The position numbers were made by a program, and so were the translations under genes. From NCBI GenBank assembly GCA_028823475.1, contig JAPKBI010000004.1, positions 1 to 32,313 of the forward strand: a stretch of DNA of 32,313 bases, read 5' to 3'. The notes below the pieces were generated by a model. It saw only the letters and a program-made list of their open reading frames with translations, searched no databases and had not been told where the DNA came from. Shown here piece by piece: positions 1 to 8,093 of this stretch; position 1 is the first letter of the stretch; every line of letters starts with the position of its first letter. The stretch comes from Halioglobus sp. GTDB lineage: Bacteria; Pseudomonadota; Gammaproteobacteria; Pseudomonadales; Halieaceae.

Positions 1-88
1 CGGCAAAACTACCAGCGGTAGCCAGCAGTGCAGCACAGCTTACTATTAGGCTGCAAATCAGGTGTTTCTTAAACTTAGGAATTTCCAC
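1..88 (-). CDS. Secreted or outer-membrane protein, N-terminal fragment (cut by window edge)
   Basis: Only the first 29 codons lie in the window, starting at a GTG at 88. A good Shine-Dalgarno (AGGGAG at 98-103, about 9 nt upstream) supports that start. The peptide begins with a short basic segment (KFKK), then a hydrophobic stretch and small residues ending in a GSFA-like cleavage site, so it reads as a signal peptide. The body of the protein is outside the window and cannot be identified. A TonB-dependent receptor would suit a catabolic island like this, but that is a guess from context. A candidate promoter and the 12-bp palindrome shared with the hpa genes lie about 110 nt upstream, suggesting co-regulation with aromatic degradation. 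Confidence 0.6.
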   Translation of the reverse strand, partial: MEIPKFKKHLICSLIVSCAALLATAGSFA

Positions 89-195
89 TCTGTATAACTC
101 CCTGAAATTATAATTAGTTAGTGCGTCTGATAAAGATCATGATTTCAAAATTGTATTTAATGTATAAATTTGGAAAACACGCCACCGGTTAATAT

Positions 196-207
196 TTAAC
201 ATGTTAA
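196..207. promoter_or_regulatory. 12-bp perfect palindrome TTAACATGTTAA (candidate HpaR operator, copy 1)
   Basis: Perfect inverted repeat in the intergenic region upstream of the leftward secreted-protein gene that starts at 88. The same 12 bases occur at 6733-6744 and 15053-15064, and with one mismatch at 22032-22043. It overlaps the -10 region of a leftward candidate promoter. MarR-family regulators bind palindromes of this size, and an HpaR-like MarR gene lies at 16036-16485. The repeat is seen directly; the regulator assignment is inference. Confidence 0.65.
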
Positions 208-228
208 TGAGTTGGAGGCGCCTGTCAA
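201..228 (-). promoter_or_regulatory. Candidate sigma-70 promoter for the left-edge secreted gene
   Basis: On the minus strand a consensus -35 TTGACA (223-228) is followed after 16 nt by TAACAT (201-206), which matches 4 of 6 consensus -10 bases. The -10 lies inside the palindrome at 196-207, so a bound repressor would block polymerase. The MFS promoter has the same arrangement (TTGACC, 17 nt, TAACAT). Confidence 0.45.
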
Positions 229-753
229 GCCTCTATTATTTTCAGAGATCAATATTTGTATGGTTTTCCCTACAGCAGTGTGGGTTAGTCAGCGCTAGTA
301 ATCTGGGGAAAATTGACCTATTTCCACGTATGCCAATCCTGCGCTGAAATCTATTTCTATCGCTTGATGACAGCTCTATTTTTAGGTTTTCAGAAAGTTT
401 ATGGCGGTCATTTATATCGTTAAGTAATTGAAATTATGAGGTTTTTTGGGAGTTTGGCAATAGTGCCACTGATTCTCGTTTATCTGCCGGTCAGACGCAT
501 CGGCCTGTGAGCCGTTGCTGTGGTATTAACTAAACACGTTATCTGAACGTAATGAAAATCAGCTTTTATGGGTTGAACCCTAAATGTGAATGGTGCTGGA
601 GCTATGATTATACTTGCACCTTTTTCGTGTCGTGGAATACCCAAAATGAAGTGTTAGGAGCATGGTGTGGCTGCTGATTGTTCCCTGAGCAGTGCCCTAT
701 CTGCGGGTTTACAGTGTTGCGTGGGGTGTTGCTAGCACATTTCCTCCAACCCA

Positions 754-1515
754 CTATTCAGGGACGTAGTCAAACCATTTATCAACACCTGCTATGTAAC
801 TGGGTCGGCTGATAAAGCGGTTGATCCATTTTAGTGCATGAGGGTACTGTTCGAAGGGAAAGTTATTGAAATGCAGTAGCGTGTAGTTTGGAATCCAGGC
901 AATATCGGCCAGCGTCATTTTGTCGCAAACGAGCCACTCATATTTCTCTAGATTACTGTCGATGCGAGCAAATAGTGCGTGTAATTTCGCCGCAGCTTCA
1001 TCTATCATTGCCTGAGGAATGTGGCCACGGGCCAATGTCATTTTATGAAAGTCGATCAGCTCCTGGTTGGGCTGCTTCATGATGTATTCTTTCATGCTTT
1101 CCTTGGTTTTGGAGCGGTAACGCTCCGTGCCATAGACCCAAACTTTGATGACCTTTATGTGCAAGTCCCGTGTCAAATCTAGCCATTCCTCCATCTCTGC
1201 CCGTTGCTCAGGGTCATCGGGAATGAGTGAGGGTTCTGGATACTTCTCTTCCAGATAACGTAGAATATCGGAAGATTCATAGACGATTTCACCATTGTGA
1301 ACCAGTGAGGGTACTAGTCCATGGGGGTGAATTCGAAAGTACTCATCGGTCAAATTGTCCTGCGTATCGAGATTTATGTAATGACTGTTCCAGGGTAATC
1401 CCTTTTCCGCCAACGCAATGCGAATGCGCATCGCACAGTTAGACTGACTATAATGGAAAAGGTTGATACCTTTCATAGCCTTGGTTGTTGGGTCATCAGT
1501 GGGACGTATCGGCAT
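754..1515 (-). CDS. Glutathione S-transferase family protein
   Basis: A 253-residue GST-fold protein. The ATG at 1515 is chosen because a strong GGAGG lies just upstream; the open frame extends further, to 1572. The N-terminal thioredoxin-like domain (about residues 15-95) carries SQSNCAMRIRIAL at the active-site turn and the glutathione-binding ESSD before helix 3; the C-terminal helical domain follows. The Cys in the active-site turn, with basic residues behind it, is like the isomerase and dehalogenase types (maleylacetoacetate isomerase, TCHQ dehalogenase) rather than classical Ser or Tyr GSTs. It is the last gene of the run starting with the M28 peptidase, 98 nt after the amidohydrolase. 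A plausible job is glutathione-dependent isomerisation or thiolysis of an aromatic intermediate; the substrate is unknown. Confidence 0.85.
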   Translation of the reverse strand: MPIRPTDDPTTKAMKGINLFHYSQSNCAMRIRIALAEKGLPWNSHYINLDTQDNLTDEYFRIHPHGLVPSLVHNGEIVYESSDILRYLEEKYPEPSLIPDDPEQRAEMEEWLDLTRDLHIKVIKVWVYGTERYRSKTKESMKEYIMKQPNQELIDFHKMTLARGHIPQAMIDEAAAKLHALFARIDSNLEKYEWLVCDKMTLADIAWIPNYTLLHFNNFPFEQYPHALKWINRFISRPSYIAGVDKWFDYVPE

Positions 1516-1613
1516 ATTGCCTCCAAAATGTAGGGTTGGGAGAAGTTTGGAATACTGTGCGTCGACTCGCAAGGCTTACCGAAAAGCGTTCCGCCTCATC
1601 GAATTGGTAGCCG

Positions 1614-2927
1614 TTACCGATGTTTGAAGACAATGCCGTTACGCATCACATAGCTGACTTCCTTGACCGCGGAGATATCTTGGAGAGGATCGCGATCAAG
1701 GGCAATAACATCTGCGATTTTACCCGGCTCCAGTGACCCGAGTTTGTCTGACATGCCAAGCAATGCCGCAGTATTGACGGTAGCAGTTTCGATGGCCTCC
1801 ATCGGCGTCATGCCTATTTCTACATAGGAAAGTAGTTCATCCGCGTTGTCCCCGTGATTGGATATACCCGCGTCGGAACCCATAGAGAAGAGCACACCAT
1901 TCTTGTGCGCTTTGTGTAATAACTCATTCACCTCCACCGCTTTCACTTTCAGACCCATTTTCACCGGATCGGGAATGTCAGGATGTTGCTGGAAGTATTT
2001 TGGCAAGGCTGCAGTAGCTACCAGATGCGCGCCGGTTTTCCTGTAGAGCTTGATTGAGGTGTCATCCATATAACTGGAGTGCTCTACAGAATCCACACCC
2101 GCTTCGAGTGCGGCATTGATGCCGTCGGTGCCATGAGCATGAGCCGTTACCTTAAGGTCCAAGCGGTGAGCTGCCTGAACTATTGCAACGAGTTCATCGG
2201 AGAACATTTCCGCGGCAGAATCTTTTTTCCCATTGCGGTCGCCACCGCCACCTGTGGCCATTATCTTGATCACTTCCGCTCCTAGTTTGTACTGATCGCG
2301 AACGGCTCGCCTGCAGTCCACTGCGCCATCGCAGACGCCGCTGGAGTGGTATAGTTGGGCGAAATCTTCGCGGACATTAAAATGATCAGAGTGACCTGCT
2401 GTCGCCGATAGAGCATATCCTGCGGCAATAATACGAGGACCAGGGATTACTCCCCGATTTATTGCGTCCCGCACTGCCATGATGGCTTCGCCGCTCATTG
2501 CCATCAGGTCCCTCACGGTAGTCACACCGGCCATCAGGGTCAGACTGGCATTTTCAACAGCGACCATGGCAAAGTCGGCGTCCGAGGTTTTATAAAAGTT
2601 ACTACGGGCAGCGCGGTTATCCATGGTTAAGTGGACATGCATATCCATCATGCCAGGCATTACAAAGCGCTGGCTGAGATCCACCGTGGTAACATTGGAT
2701 TCGGTGGAGTATTCTTCAGCGTTGACAAAGCCGTCAATGATCTCAATGACCTTGCCATTGCTGATGACCAAGCTTTGTCGCTCTTTTGGAGCAGTACCCG
2801 GGACCGCCAGTAGGGTGCCGGCATGGATAATGGTAATGTCGTCTCCCCCAGTTGGTGTCATGGCAAAAAGGAGCGCACCATAGAAAATAGTAATTAGTAT
2901 CAGTATTAGAGTGGTTAAGCGCTTCAT
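1614..2927 (-). CDS. Secreted metal-dependent amidohydrolase (imidazolonepropionase/prolidase-like)
   Basis: A 437-residue amidohydrolase-superfamily enzyme. The ATG at 2927 follows AAGAGG at a proper distance and begins a hydrophobic signal segment (residues about 4-23), so the enzyme probably acts in the periplasm. Metal-site motifs appear in order: MHVHL (the HxH of strand 1, near residue 97), VIKIMATGG (candidate bridging carboxylated Lys), HAHG, a later VEHSS His and GSDAG (the strand 8 Asp). This set is typical of the branch that includes Xaa-Pro dipeptidases and related amidases. It starts 11 nt after the LigB-like gene and so is probably co-transcribed with it. It may cleave an amide or lactone bond to release the aromatic compound that the dioxygenase opens. 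Family confidence is high; the substrate is unknown. Confidence 0.88.
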   Translation of the reverse strand: MKRLTTLILILITIFYGALLFAMTPTGGDDITIIHAGTLLAVPGTAPKERQSLVISNGKVIEIIDGFVNAEEYSTESNVTTVDLSQRFVMPGMMDMHVHLTMDNRAARSNFYKTSDADFAMVAVENASLTLMAGVTTVRDLMAMSGEAIMAVRDAINRGVIPGPRIIAAGYALSATAGHSDHFNVREDFAQLYHSSGVCDGAVDCRRAVRDQYKLGAEVIKIMATGGGGDRNGKKDSAAEMFSDELVAIVQAAHRLDLKVTAHAHGTDGINAALEAGVDSVEHSSYMDDTSIKLYRKTGAHLVATAALPKYFQQHPDIPDPVKMGLKVKAVEVNELLHKAHKNGVLFSMGSDAGISNHGDNADELLSYVEIGMTPMEAIETATVNTAALLGMSDKLGSLEPGKIADVIALDRDPLQDISAVKEVSYVMRNGIVFKHR

Positions 2928-2938
2928 ATGCCGGCCTC

Positions 2939-3778
2939 TTAAGTTAGTAGGTCTAGGGGTTGTTGATACAGAGACAAAATGCTGCAGGTGGTTGCGTAAA
3001 TAGGTATTGGTTCGCAAAACCACACTTCGCCTGTCTGTTCTTCGGTGGCTGCCGCGATGCAGACCGATGTTCGAATTTCAAAAGCGCCCCCGCCTCCTTC
3101 ACGGTAGGTGTCTTCGTCGGTGTAAGCTAGTAGGGCATCTTTGCGTTTGTTGATGAGGTGGTCGATTAGTGTCCTGTCCCAGGCTTCGTTAATTTTCCCT
3201 GAATCCGGAGTGCAGGGCCAGTGTGAGGTGCCGCCCGTTCCGATAAGCGCAATTTTTTCGGGTGCAGAATTGATTGCTTCGCGTAAGGCCAGGCCAAGTG
3301 CCCAAGATCGATGCAGGGGGCTCATGGGTTTACTCTGACAGTTTATGTTCACAGGTATGATCGGTATTTTGTACTGCGGGGTAAGAAAGTGCAGAGGAAC
3401 AGACATGCCGTGGTCAAATTTCCACTCCTGAGCAAAACAGACATCTACGCTTTGCATTACTTGATTTATTAGGCGAAGTGATAAATCAGGGTTCGCTGGT
3501 ATGGTGGTTCGAGGAATTTTGAGCCAATTAGGGTCTTCAATAGGGCCGTAGTATTCGTCCGCGATACCAATCGAGAAGGTTGGCATGTTATCCATAAAGA
3601 AATTAGCGAAGTGTTCAGAAGACACCATTACGATTGCTTCGGCGCCGGCGCCCTCTATGGTCCGCCGCTGTCGATCAAAGGCTTCCAGCAACTGTCTGCG
3701 CAACTGTGGGTCCGCCATTTCACCCCGTGAGGTGATAGCGGGAGAATGGCAGCAGGTGCCAGCGTAAACAAGGCTCAT
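2939..3778 (-). CDS. Extradiol ring-cleavage dioxygenase, LigB-like catalytic subunit
   Basis: A 279-residue member of the class III (LigB) extradiol dioxygenases, which use Fe(II) and O2 to open catechol rings next to the hydroxyls. The ATG at 3778 has GAGGGA upstream; a longer reading to 3904 would run into the LigA-like gene. Conserved histidines sit in CCHSP (near residue 10), SSEHF (near 55), FDHGMSVPL and GTGGTSHW; the last matches the catalytic GTGGMSH of LigB. It lies 22 nt after the LigA-like gene, the usual order for protocatechuate 4,5-dioxygenase-type enzymes. Protocatechuate, gallate or a related acid is possible; the motifs do not decide the substrate. It is distinct from the HpaD and MhpB types also present in this window. 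Confidence 0.9.
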   Translation of the reverse strand: MSLVYAGTCCHSPAITSRGEMADPQLRRQLLEAFDRQRRTIEGAGAEAIVMVSSEHFANFFMDNMPTFSIGIADEYYGPIEDPNWLKIPRTTIPANPDLSLRLINQVMQSVDVCFAQEWKFDHGMSVPLHFLTPQYKIPIIPVNINCQSKPMSPLHRSWALGLALREAINSAPEKIALIGTGGTSHWPCTPDSGKINEAWDRTLIDHLINKRKDALLAYTDEDTYREGGGGAFEIRTSVCIAAATEEQTGEVWFCEPIPIYATTCSILSLYQQPLDLLT

Positions 3779-3800
3779 AGTCTTTCCCTCAGGGTCACGC

Positions 3801-4115
3801 CTAAATCGCGCCCTTACCGTCTTGCATGGCGTAGAGGCCTTCGCGAACGGGACCATATTGATCAATGCCGTCGCGCATGGCCTGAATATATTGGGGCCAG
3901 TCATAGCCGCTCATCGTAGCATAGTGCATTAATAGCTGAGCGTTAACGCCCATTACATAGAGCAAGCCGATGTCGGGTTTTCTCAAGGCATCGACTTCTT
4001 CCTCTGTGAGTGTGTAATGGCCAAATACCGTATCGCGATCCTCAAAAAAATGCTGCTGCTGCACCGGATCACGATTCAAGTGGTAGAGTAGCTTTTGTAC
4101 GTAATAAAGGCTCAT
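3801..4115 (-). CDS. LigA-like small subunit of the extradiol dioxygenase
   Basis: A 104-residue all-helical protein resembling LigA-type alpha subunits: an N-terminal segment with YYVQKLLYHL and FEDRD, a central LTEEEVDAL segment, and then DIGLLYVMGVNAQLLMHYA, matching the typical 'D-x-x-x-L-x-x-x-G-x-x-x' helix of the family. In known LigAB enzymes this subunit forms a lid over the active site of LigB. The ATG at 4115 is chosen; an in-frame GTG at 4124 would add three residues. It sits directly before the LigB-like gene, 44 nt after the GST gene. Confidence 0.82.
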   Translation of the reverse strand: MSLYYVQKLLYHLNRDPVQQQHFFEDRDTVFGHYTLTEEEVDALRKPDIGLLYVMGVNAQLLMHYATMSGYDWPQYIQAMRDGIDQYGPVREGLYAMQDGKGAI

Positions 4116-4159
4116 TTTGTACACCCATACTGTAAATGAATCAGTTGCAAAATCGGACC

Positions 4160-4828
4160 TTACTCCCAGGGGATTCCGTAATTGCGATCCCGGCGCTCGA
4201 GGGCGACGACGCGCTGTACGGCCGGGCGTTGCCAGACTCGCTGCGCCAGGGCTTTCCAGTTAGGCCTCGGAGGTACGGAGGCAATCCGCTCGTCGGTTGT
4301 CCACAGGTACATCACAAAAAGGTAGGCATCGGCCACTGAAAATTGACTACCCGCCGCCCAGTCAAGGTCGGTGAGCCGGGTCTCAACGATCGCCACGGCT
4401 TTAGCCAAATTTGTAACACCCTGTGCGTAGACGGCGGCAATCACGTCATTGTCCTCGCCCGCATATACTGAAGAGCGGAAAATCGACCGCACATACGTAT
4501 GTACGCTACTGGACATAAAGTTCATCCACTCGTGGGCCCGATAACGCTCGAGGTCGCCGGGAGGCGCGAGGAGGTTCTTGGAAGAAGCATGATCGCCGAT
4601 ATAGGTGAGTATGGCATGTGTCTCCGTCAGCGTGGCCTCGCCAATGCTCAATGCGGGGACTGCGCCGCTGGGATTGGTAGCAAGGTATTCGGGATTCCAA
4701 TTTTTATGTGTGCGAAGATCGACTATTCGGCGTTCATATTGCAAGCCGCTTTCCTCCAGGGCTATATGCGCGGCTAGCGAACAGGCCCGAGGGAAATAGA
4801 ATAATGTAAGGTTCTTCGGTGCTGTCAT
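4160..4828 (-). CDS. Glutathione S-transferase family protein
   Basis: A 222-residue two-domain GST. The thioredoxin-like N-terminus has YFPRACSLAAHIAL at the active-site turn, PSGAVPAL (cis-Pro loop) and TETHAIL at the glutathione-contact position, where ES is more usual. The C-terminal part is the helical domain. The Cys/Ser turn resembles beta-class bacterial GSTs. Its ATG overlaps the M28 peptidase stop as ATGA (4825-4828), which indicates translational coupling. With the GST at 754-1515 it makes two GSTs in one run, as in lignin-ether and quinone catabolism, where GSTs act on aryl ethers or ring-cleavage products. The specific reaction is unknown. Confidence 0.86.
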   Translation of the reverse strand: MTAPKNLTLFYFPRACSLAAHIALEESGLQYERRIVDLRTHKNWNPEYLATNPSGAVPALSIGEATLTETHAILTYIGDHASSKNLLAPPGDLERYRAHEWMNFMSSSVHTYVRSIFRSSVYAGEDNDVIAAVYAQGVTNLAKAVAIVETRLTDLDWAAGSQFSVADAYLFVMYLWTTDERIASVPPRPNWKALAQRVWQRPAVQRVVALERRDRNYGIPWE

Positions 4829-6456
4829 GGCGCAAACTGAGCGTCACGAAGGGGTTTGAACTCTTTGCCATCATACCACTGAGCAAATTCGCTGCTATTG
4901 GCCAATACTTGACCGGTCAAATATAACGCCATCACATCCAGTAGCGCACCCGATACATCCATTGAGTCTGAATACTCGTCGGCTACCTGATGGTACCTGT
5001 GTTCGAAATAATCGTCAGCCTGCGCGTCCATCCATTCAGATCCGTTATCTACATGCTCACTTCCGCTTGCCAACCCTATGGTGGGTACACCAGAGCGATT
5101 AAAACTGAAGCCGTCGTTCCTGTAGGCGATCCCCGCCTCAAGCCTGCCAAAAGGATTGACCACTCTTCCCTGTTTTTTGACGATGGCCTCATGGATAGCG
5201 GTGTCCATTAGTGCCGAATTTCCAAACCCGTGCACAAGCACATCGCGGGTTTTGCCGTTCAGATTCATCATGTCGAGGTTGATTACTCCAACGGTCTGAC
5301 GCAGTGGGACGACGGGGTTTTTGGTGTAATAATAAGACCCCAGCAAACCGCTTTCCTCAGCCGTGACCGCCATAATAAGGACTGAGCGCTGGTTGTTGGC
5401 GGCCGATTTAAACAGGTATGCAAGCTCTATCAGGCTGGCGATACCTGCAGCGTTATCTTTTGCGCCGTTAAATATTTGGTCTCCCTCAAGCTTGGTGTCG
5501 ATGCCAAGATGATCCCAGTGTGCAATATAGATAACAACCTCCTCAGGCCGCTCTAGGCCCGGTATTAGGCCGAGTACGTTGTAAGAGGTTACATACGCCA
5601 GTGCTGAATTAACATTCAGCGTTATAGAAGATGCCAGAGGTTTGGCTTTGAACCCTAGGCGCATCGCCGCACGCAATTCCAGCTCGTAATCCACTCCGGA
5701 AAGCGCCATGGTTCTGGCAGTTGTGGCTGCGGAGATATACCCCTGTATCAAAAGATTCCCCGCTGTACCCTCTGAGTCATTAAGAACCTGTCTAGCTTTG
5801 TTAAACTTGGCGACGTGTTTGGCCCAGTCTAGATTTGAGAGCCTAGTGTCGTGAATAATAAAGGCTGCGGTGGCGCCTTGGCGTTCGGCCTCTTCGTACT
5901 TATAGGAGTCCTTGGCGTAATAGGTAACACCTTTCCCTAAAAATAAAGAGCGGTCTTGCGTTAGGTGGCCCGGGTCGTTGCTGAGTATGATTACGGTCTT
6001 GCCTCTGACGTTAACGTCCTGATAGTCATTCCAGTCGTACTCAGGCGCTATCACGCCGAAACCAACGAAAACCAGTTGGGACTCAACTACAGAAATCCGT
6101 GTTTTGAGGGTGCGGGCGAACGCCAGTATATCAGTGCCGTGTTCCATGGGGTTTGATTCGCCGGCATTGCTTAAGTGTACCTCCGCGCGTTCAGTCGTAA
6201 GACTGGCGATGGGGGTTGCTTGTAAATAGCTGTTGCCGTTGCCGGGAGAGAGCCCCGCCTTTTCAAACTCTTTCCTAATGGTCGCAATGGTTTTCTTACC
6301 TCCCGCGGTGGAGGGTTTACGTCCTTCGTACGTATCTGATGATAAAGTTTTAAGATTCTCGCGAAAGCGTTCCTCGGAGGGGGGTGGGAGGAGAGGGGCT
6401 GAATACGCGCAGCATGACCCAAAGTATAAGATGACAGGAAGGAGTGGTTTGATCAT
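4825..6456 (-). CDS. Secreted M28-family zinc metallopeptidase
   Basis: A 543-residue protein starting at the ATG at 6456, which opens a signal peptide; the frame extends to 6561, but that part lacks signal-peptide character. The hydrophobic stretch ends in FGSCC, which could be a lipobox, or in AYSA, a normal cleavage site. A PA-like insert precedes the peptidase domain. M28 zinc-site motifs appear in order: IAHWDHLG, AKDNAAGI, TAEESGLLGS, INLDMM and a late SEHVDNG. Such enzymes are aminopeptidases or carboxypeptidases that remove single residues. It heads the run with GST, LigAB, amidohydrolase and GST, so it may hydrolyse an amide conjugate outside the cytoplasm. The AGGAG is about 14 nt from the ATG, rather far, so the start is less certain than the family. 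Confidence 0.88.
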   Translation of the reverse strand: MIKPLLPVILYFGSCCAYSAPLLPPPSEERFRENLKTLSSDTYEGRKPSTAGGKKTIATIRKEFEKAGLSPGNGNSYLQATPIASLTTERAEVHLSNAGESNPMEHGTDILAFARTLKTRISVVESQLVFVGFGVIAPEYDWNDYQDVNVRGKTVIILSNDPGHLTQDRSLFLGKGVTYYAKDSYKYEEAERQGATAAFIIHDTRLSNLDWAKHVAKFNKARQVLNDSEGTAGNLLIQGYISAATTARTMALSGVDYELELRAAMRLGFKAKPLASSITLNVNSALAYVTSYNVLGLIPGLERPEEVVIYIAHWDHLGIDTKLEGDQIFNGAKDNAAGIASLIELAYLFKSAANNQRSVLIMAVTAEESGLLGSYYYTKNPVVPLRQTVGVINLDMMNLNGKTRDVLVHGFGNSALMDTAIHEAIVKKQGRVVNPFGRLEAGIAYRNDGFSFNRSGVPTIGLASGSEHVDNGSEWMDAQADDYFEHRYHQVADEYSDSMDVSGALLDVMALYLTGQVLANSSEFAQWYDGKEFKPLRDAQFAP

Positions 6457-6710
6457 GATGTAGCATTGCGCTCCTATGCAATTGGGACGGCCGCTGCCCA
6501 CTAGTGATTGAGTTCCAGTTGAATTAGTGTAGCGCGTAATTTGGATGTTGTGAACGAGCATCTATTTCACCTGCCGAAACAAAAATAAATTTTTGGCCGC
6601 ATTCCGCAAAAGTCTTGGCCTTGAACTGCAGCCACAGTCAATCTGAGCGAATAAGCAAGGCTCTCGGTCATCGTTCAGTCGTGTGATTTCTCTGTTGAGA
6701 ACTCCTCGAT

Positions 6711-6739
6711 TTGACCGCCAGACTAATTGTTATTAACAT
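6711..6739 (+). promoter_or_regulatory. Candidate sigma-70 promoter for the MFS gene
   Basis: TTGACC (6711-6716) is followed by 17 nt and TAACAT (6734-6739). The -10 hexamer lies within the palindrome at 6733-6744, the same design as the promoter at 201-228. Confidence 0.45.
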
Positions 6740-6744
6740 GTTAA
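6733..6744. promoter_or_regulatory. 12-bp perfect palindrome TTAACATGTTAA (candidate HpaR operator, copy 2)
   Basis: Exact copy of the palindrome, here extended to 14 bp as ATTAACATGTTAAT (6732-6745). It lies 100 nt before the MFS start and 277 nt before the divergent M28 start. Its overlap with the candidate -10 favours repression. Confidence 0.68.
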
Positions 6745-6844
6745 TTAAATTCTCGCTCAGACGGCAGTTTTTCGCAATATTACCCTGTGCCGGAGTTAGT
6801 CAGCAAGAGTGCAATCAGTACTTCTTAAAATAAAGGATAAGGCT

Positions 6845-8023
6845 ATGTTGGGTTATTTCGGTGATCGCTCGAAAGCTATAGACGTCAATGCAACGAAATC
6901 TATTGTTGCGATTGTTGTCTTGGCCGTCATTGGGCCGTGTATGTTCATCTTGCAGCCTGCCTATGTCCAGGGGCTGGTGGAGTACATGAGCTTTACAGAG
7001 GAGGAGGCCGGGCTTATCGCCTCTGCTGAAATGTTCGGTTTGGCCGCAACCGCCATTGCGGTGAATTTTTTCCTGGGCAGGTTCAACTGGCGAGTCATGT
7101 CTGCGGTATTTCTTGCAGTATCCGCTATTGGTAACGGTCTATCTACCGGCATCTCTGATGCCGAGGCCCTGATGGTCATTCGATTTATTACTGGCCTGGG
7201 CTCAGGCGGGTTGATTTCGATCACCTTCACCATGATGGGCTTGACCGACCGCGCAGATCGCAATATGGGGTTTATCGTCGCTGCGGTTTTAAGTTACGGT
7301 GCTTTTGGGTTACTCCTCATGCCTTCCTTGTTTCATTGGGTAGGCTTGGAAGGGGTGCTGGCGTTCTTTGGCTTATTCTCAGCCTGCGGCTTCTTATTCG
7401 TAGCCAGTCTGCCGTGTTCTGATCAAACCCACAAACAAACAGCGATAGAAGGCTCGCCCTATACTTGGCGCACAAAGTTGGTAGCGCTATCGGGTGTGCT
7501 GGCCTATAACCTAGCCATCGGCATTGTCTGGGTGTACATCTTTTTGGTGGGTGTAGATGCAGGTATTAGTGAACAGTCTGTTGCAAATGCGCTTACAATT
7601 TCACAGTTTCTGGGTATAGCTGGCGCGATGGGGGCAGTAATTTTTGAGCTTCGGTTTGGCCGTATTTTTCCGCTTATGCTGGGTATTTTCGGGGGTGCGC
7701 TCGGAATCGGTTTTATCTTGGGGACTCCCAGCGCATTTATGTATACCGCCGGTGTCTGTATATTTAATCTACTGTGGAATTTGACGGTGCCCTATATGCT
7801 GGCAGCCTTGGCGGCTTTCGATGCCAGCGGCAGGGTGGTGGCCATGGGAGTAGCCTTACAAATGTTGGGTTTCGCTGTAGGGCCAGCACTGGCGGCTCTA
7901 TTGCTCAATGTATACGGATACGATTTCATTAACACAATTGCCATCGGCTTGTTTGTGGCAGCGGCGATTTTATTGGTGCCGGGGCTGCGCACCCAAAACC
8001 GGGTGGAGGCGGAAGCGAAATAA
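6845..8023 (+). CDS. Major facilitator superfamily transporter
   Basis: A 392-residue polytopic membrane protein with about 12 hydrophobic segments in two halves, separated by a polar stretch near residues 195-215. Loop 2-3 is short and not a strong MFS signature, but the helix pattern, the Gly-rich helices and the size fit MFS. The ATG at 6845 is preferred because AAGGATAAGG lies just upstream; a GTG at 6809 gives 12 more residues. It is shorter than E. coli HpaX (about 458 residues), so I do not call it HpaX. With a palindrome-controlled promoter in common with hpa genes, it probably imports an aromatic acid or a conjugate of one. The substrate is unknown. Confidence 0.85.
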   Translation: MLGYFGDRSKAIDVNATKSIVAIVVLAVIGPCMFILQPAYVQGLVEYMSFTEEEAGLIASAEMFGLAATAIAVNFFLGRFNWRVMSAVFLAVSAIGNGLSTGISDAEALMVIRFITGLGSGGLISITFTMMGLTDRADRNMGFIVAAVLSYGAFGLLLMPSLFHWVGLEGVLAFFGLFSACGFLFVASLPCSDQTHKQTAIEGSPYTWRTKLVALSGVLAYNLAIGIVWVYIFLVGVDAGISEQSVANALTISQFLGIAGAMGAVIFELRFGRIFPLMLGIFGGALGIGFILGTPSAFMYTAGVCIFNLLWNLTVPYMLAALAAFDASGRVVAMGVALQMLGFAVGPALAALLLNVYGYDFINTIAIGLFVAAAILLVPGLRTQNRVEAEAK

Positions 8024-8038
8024 GAAAGGATTGAAGTG

Positions 8039-8076
8039 ACGAAGAACCGTCCGCAGTATTGCGAACGATTCTTCGT
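8039..8076. terminator. Bidirectional rho-independent terminator
   Basis: ACGAAGAACCGT (8039-8050) pairs with ACGATTCTTCGT (8065-8076) with a single G-U position. An inner CGCA/TGCG stem (8052-8055 with 8060-8063) closes a four-base loop. A T-rich stretch follows on the plus strand. It lies between the convergent MFS and YceI genes and can serve both. Confidence 0.75.
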
Positions 8077-8093
8077 TATTTACGGTTTTCTTT

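Larger units (their letters stand above)
89..753. other. Long intergenic region without a recognisable gene
   Basis: About 665 bases between the left-edge gene and the last gene of the six-gene minus-strand run. Apart from the promoter and palindrome near 196-228 and a short GGGTTGAACCC palindrome at 570-580, I see no coding sequence, RNA gene or convincing terminator. Both neighbours are on the minus strand, so the left part is the upstream region of the gene at 1-88 and the right part is the 3' region of the GST gene. Confidence 0.6.
6457..6844. promoter_or_regulatory. Divergent intergenic region between M28 peptidase and MFS transporter
   Basis: About 388 bases with no gene. The right half holds the candidate MFS promoter and the palindrome at 6733-6744. 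I could not pick a convincing leftward promoter for the peptidase run; the mirrored TAACAT in the palindrome lacks a matching -35 on that strand. Confidence 0.5.

Noticed and set aside
570-580. GGGTTGAACCC palindrome in the left intergenic region
   Set aside because: It resembles half of the IclR repeat at 25634-25650 but has different spacing, and it lies near the 3' end of the minus-strand run and far from any gene start. Likely chance.
3779-3904. N-terminal extension of the LigB-like gene
   Set aside because: It would overlap the LigA-like gene, lacks family similarity, and a good ribosome site precedes the ATG at 3778.
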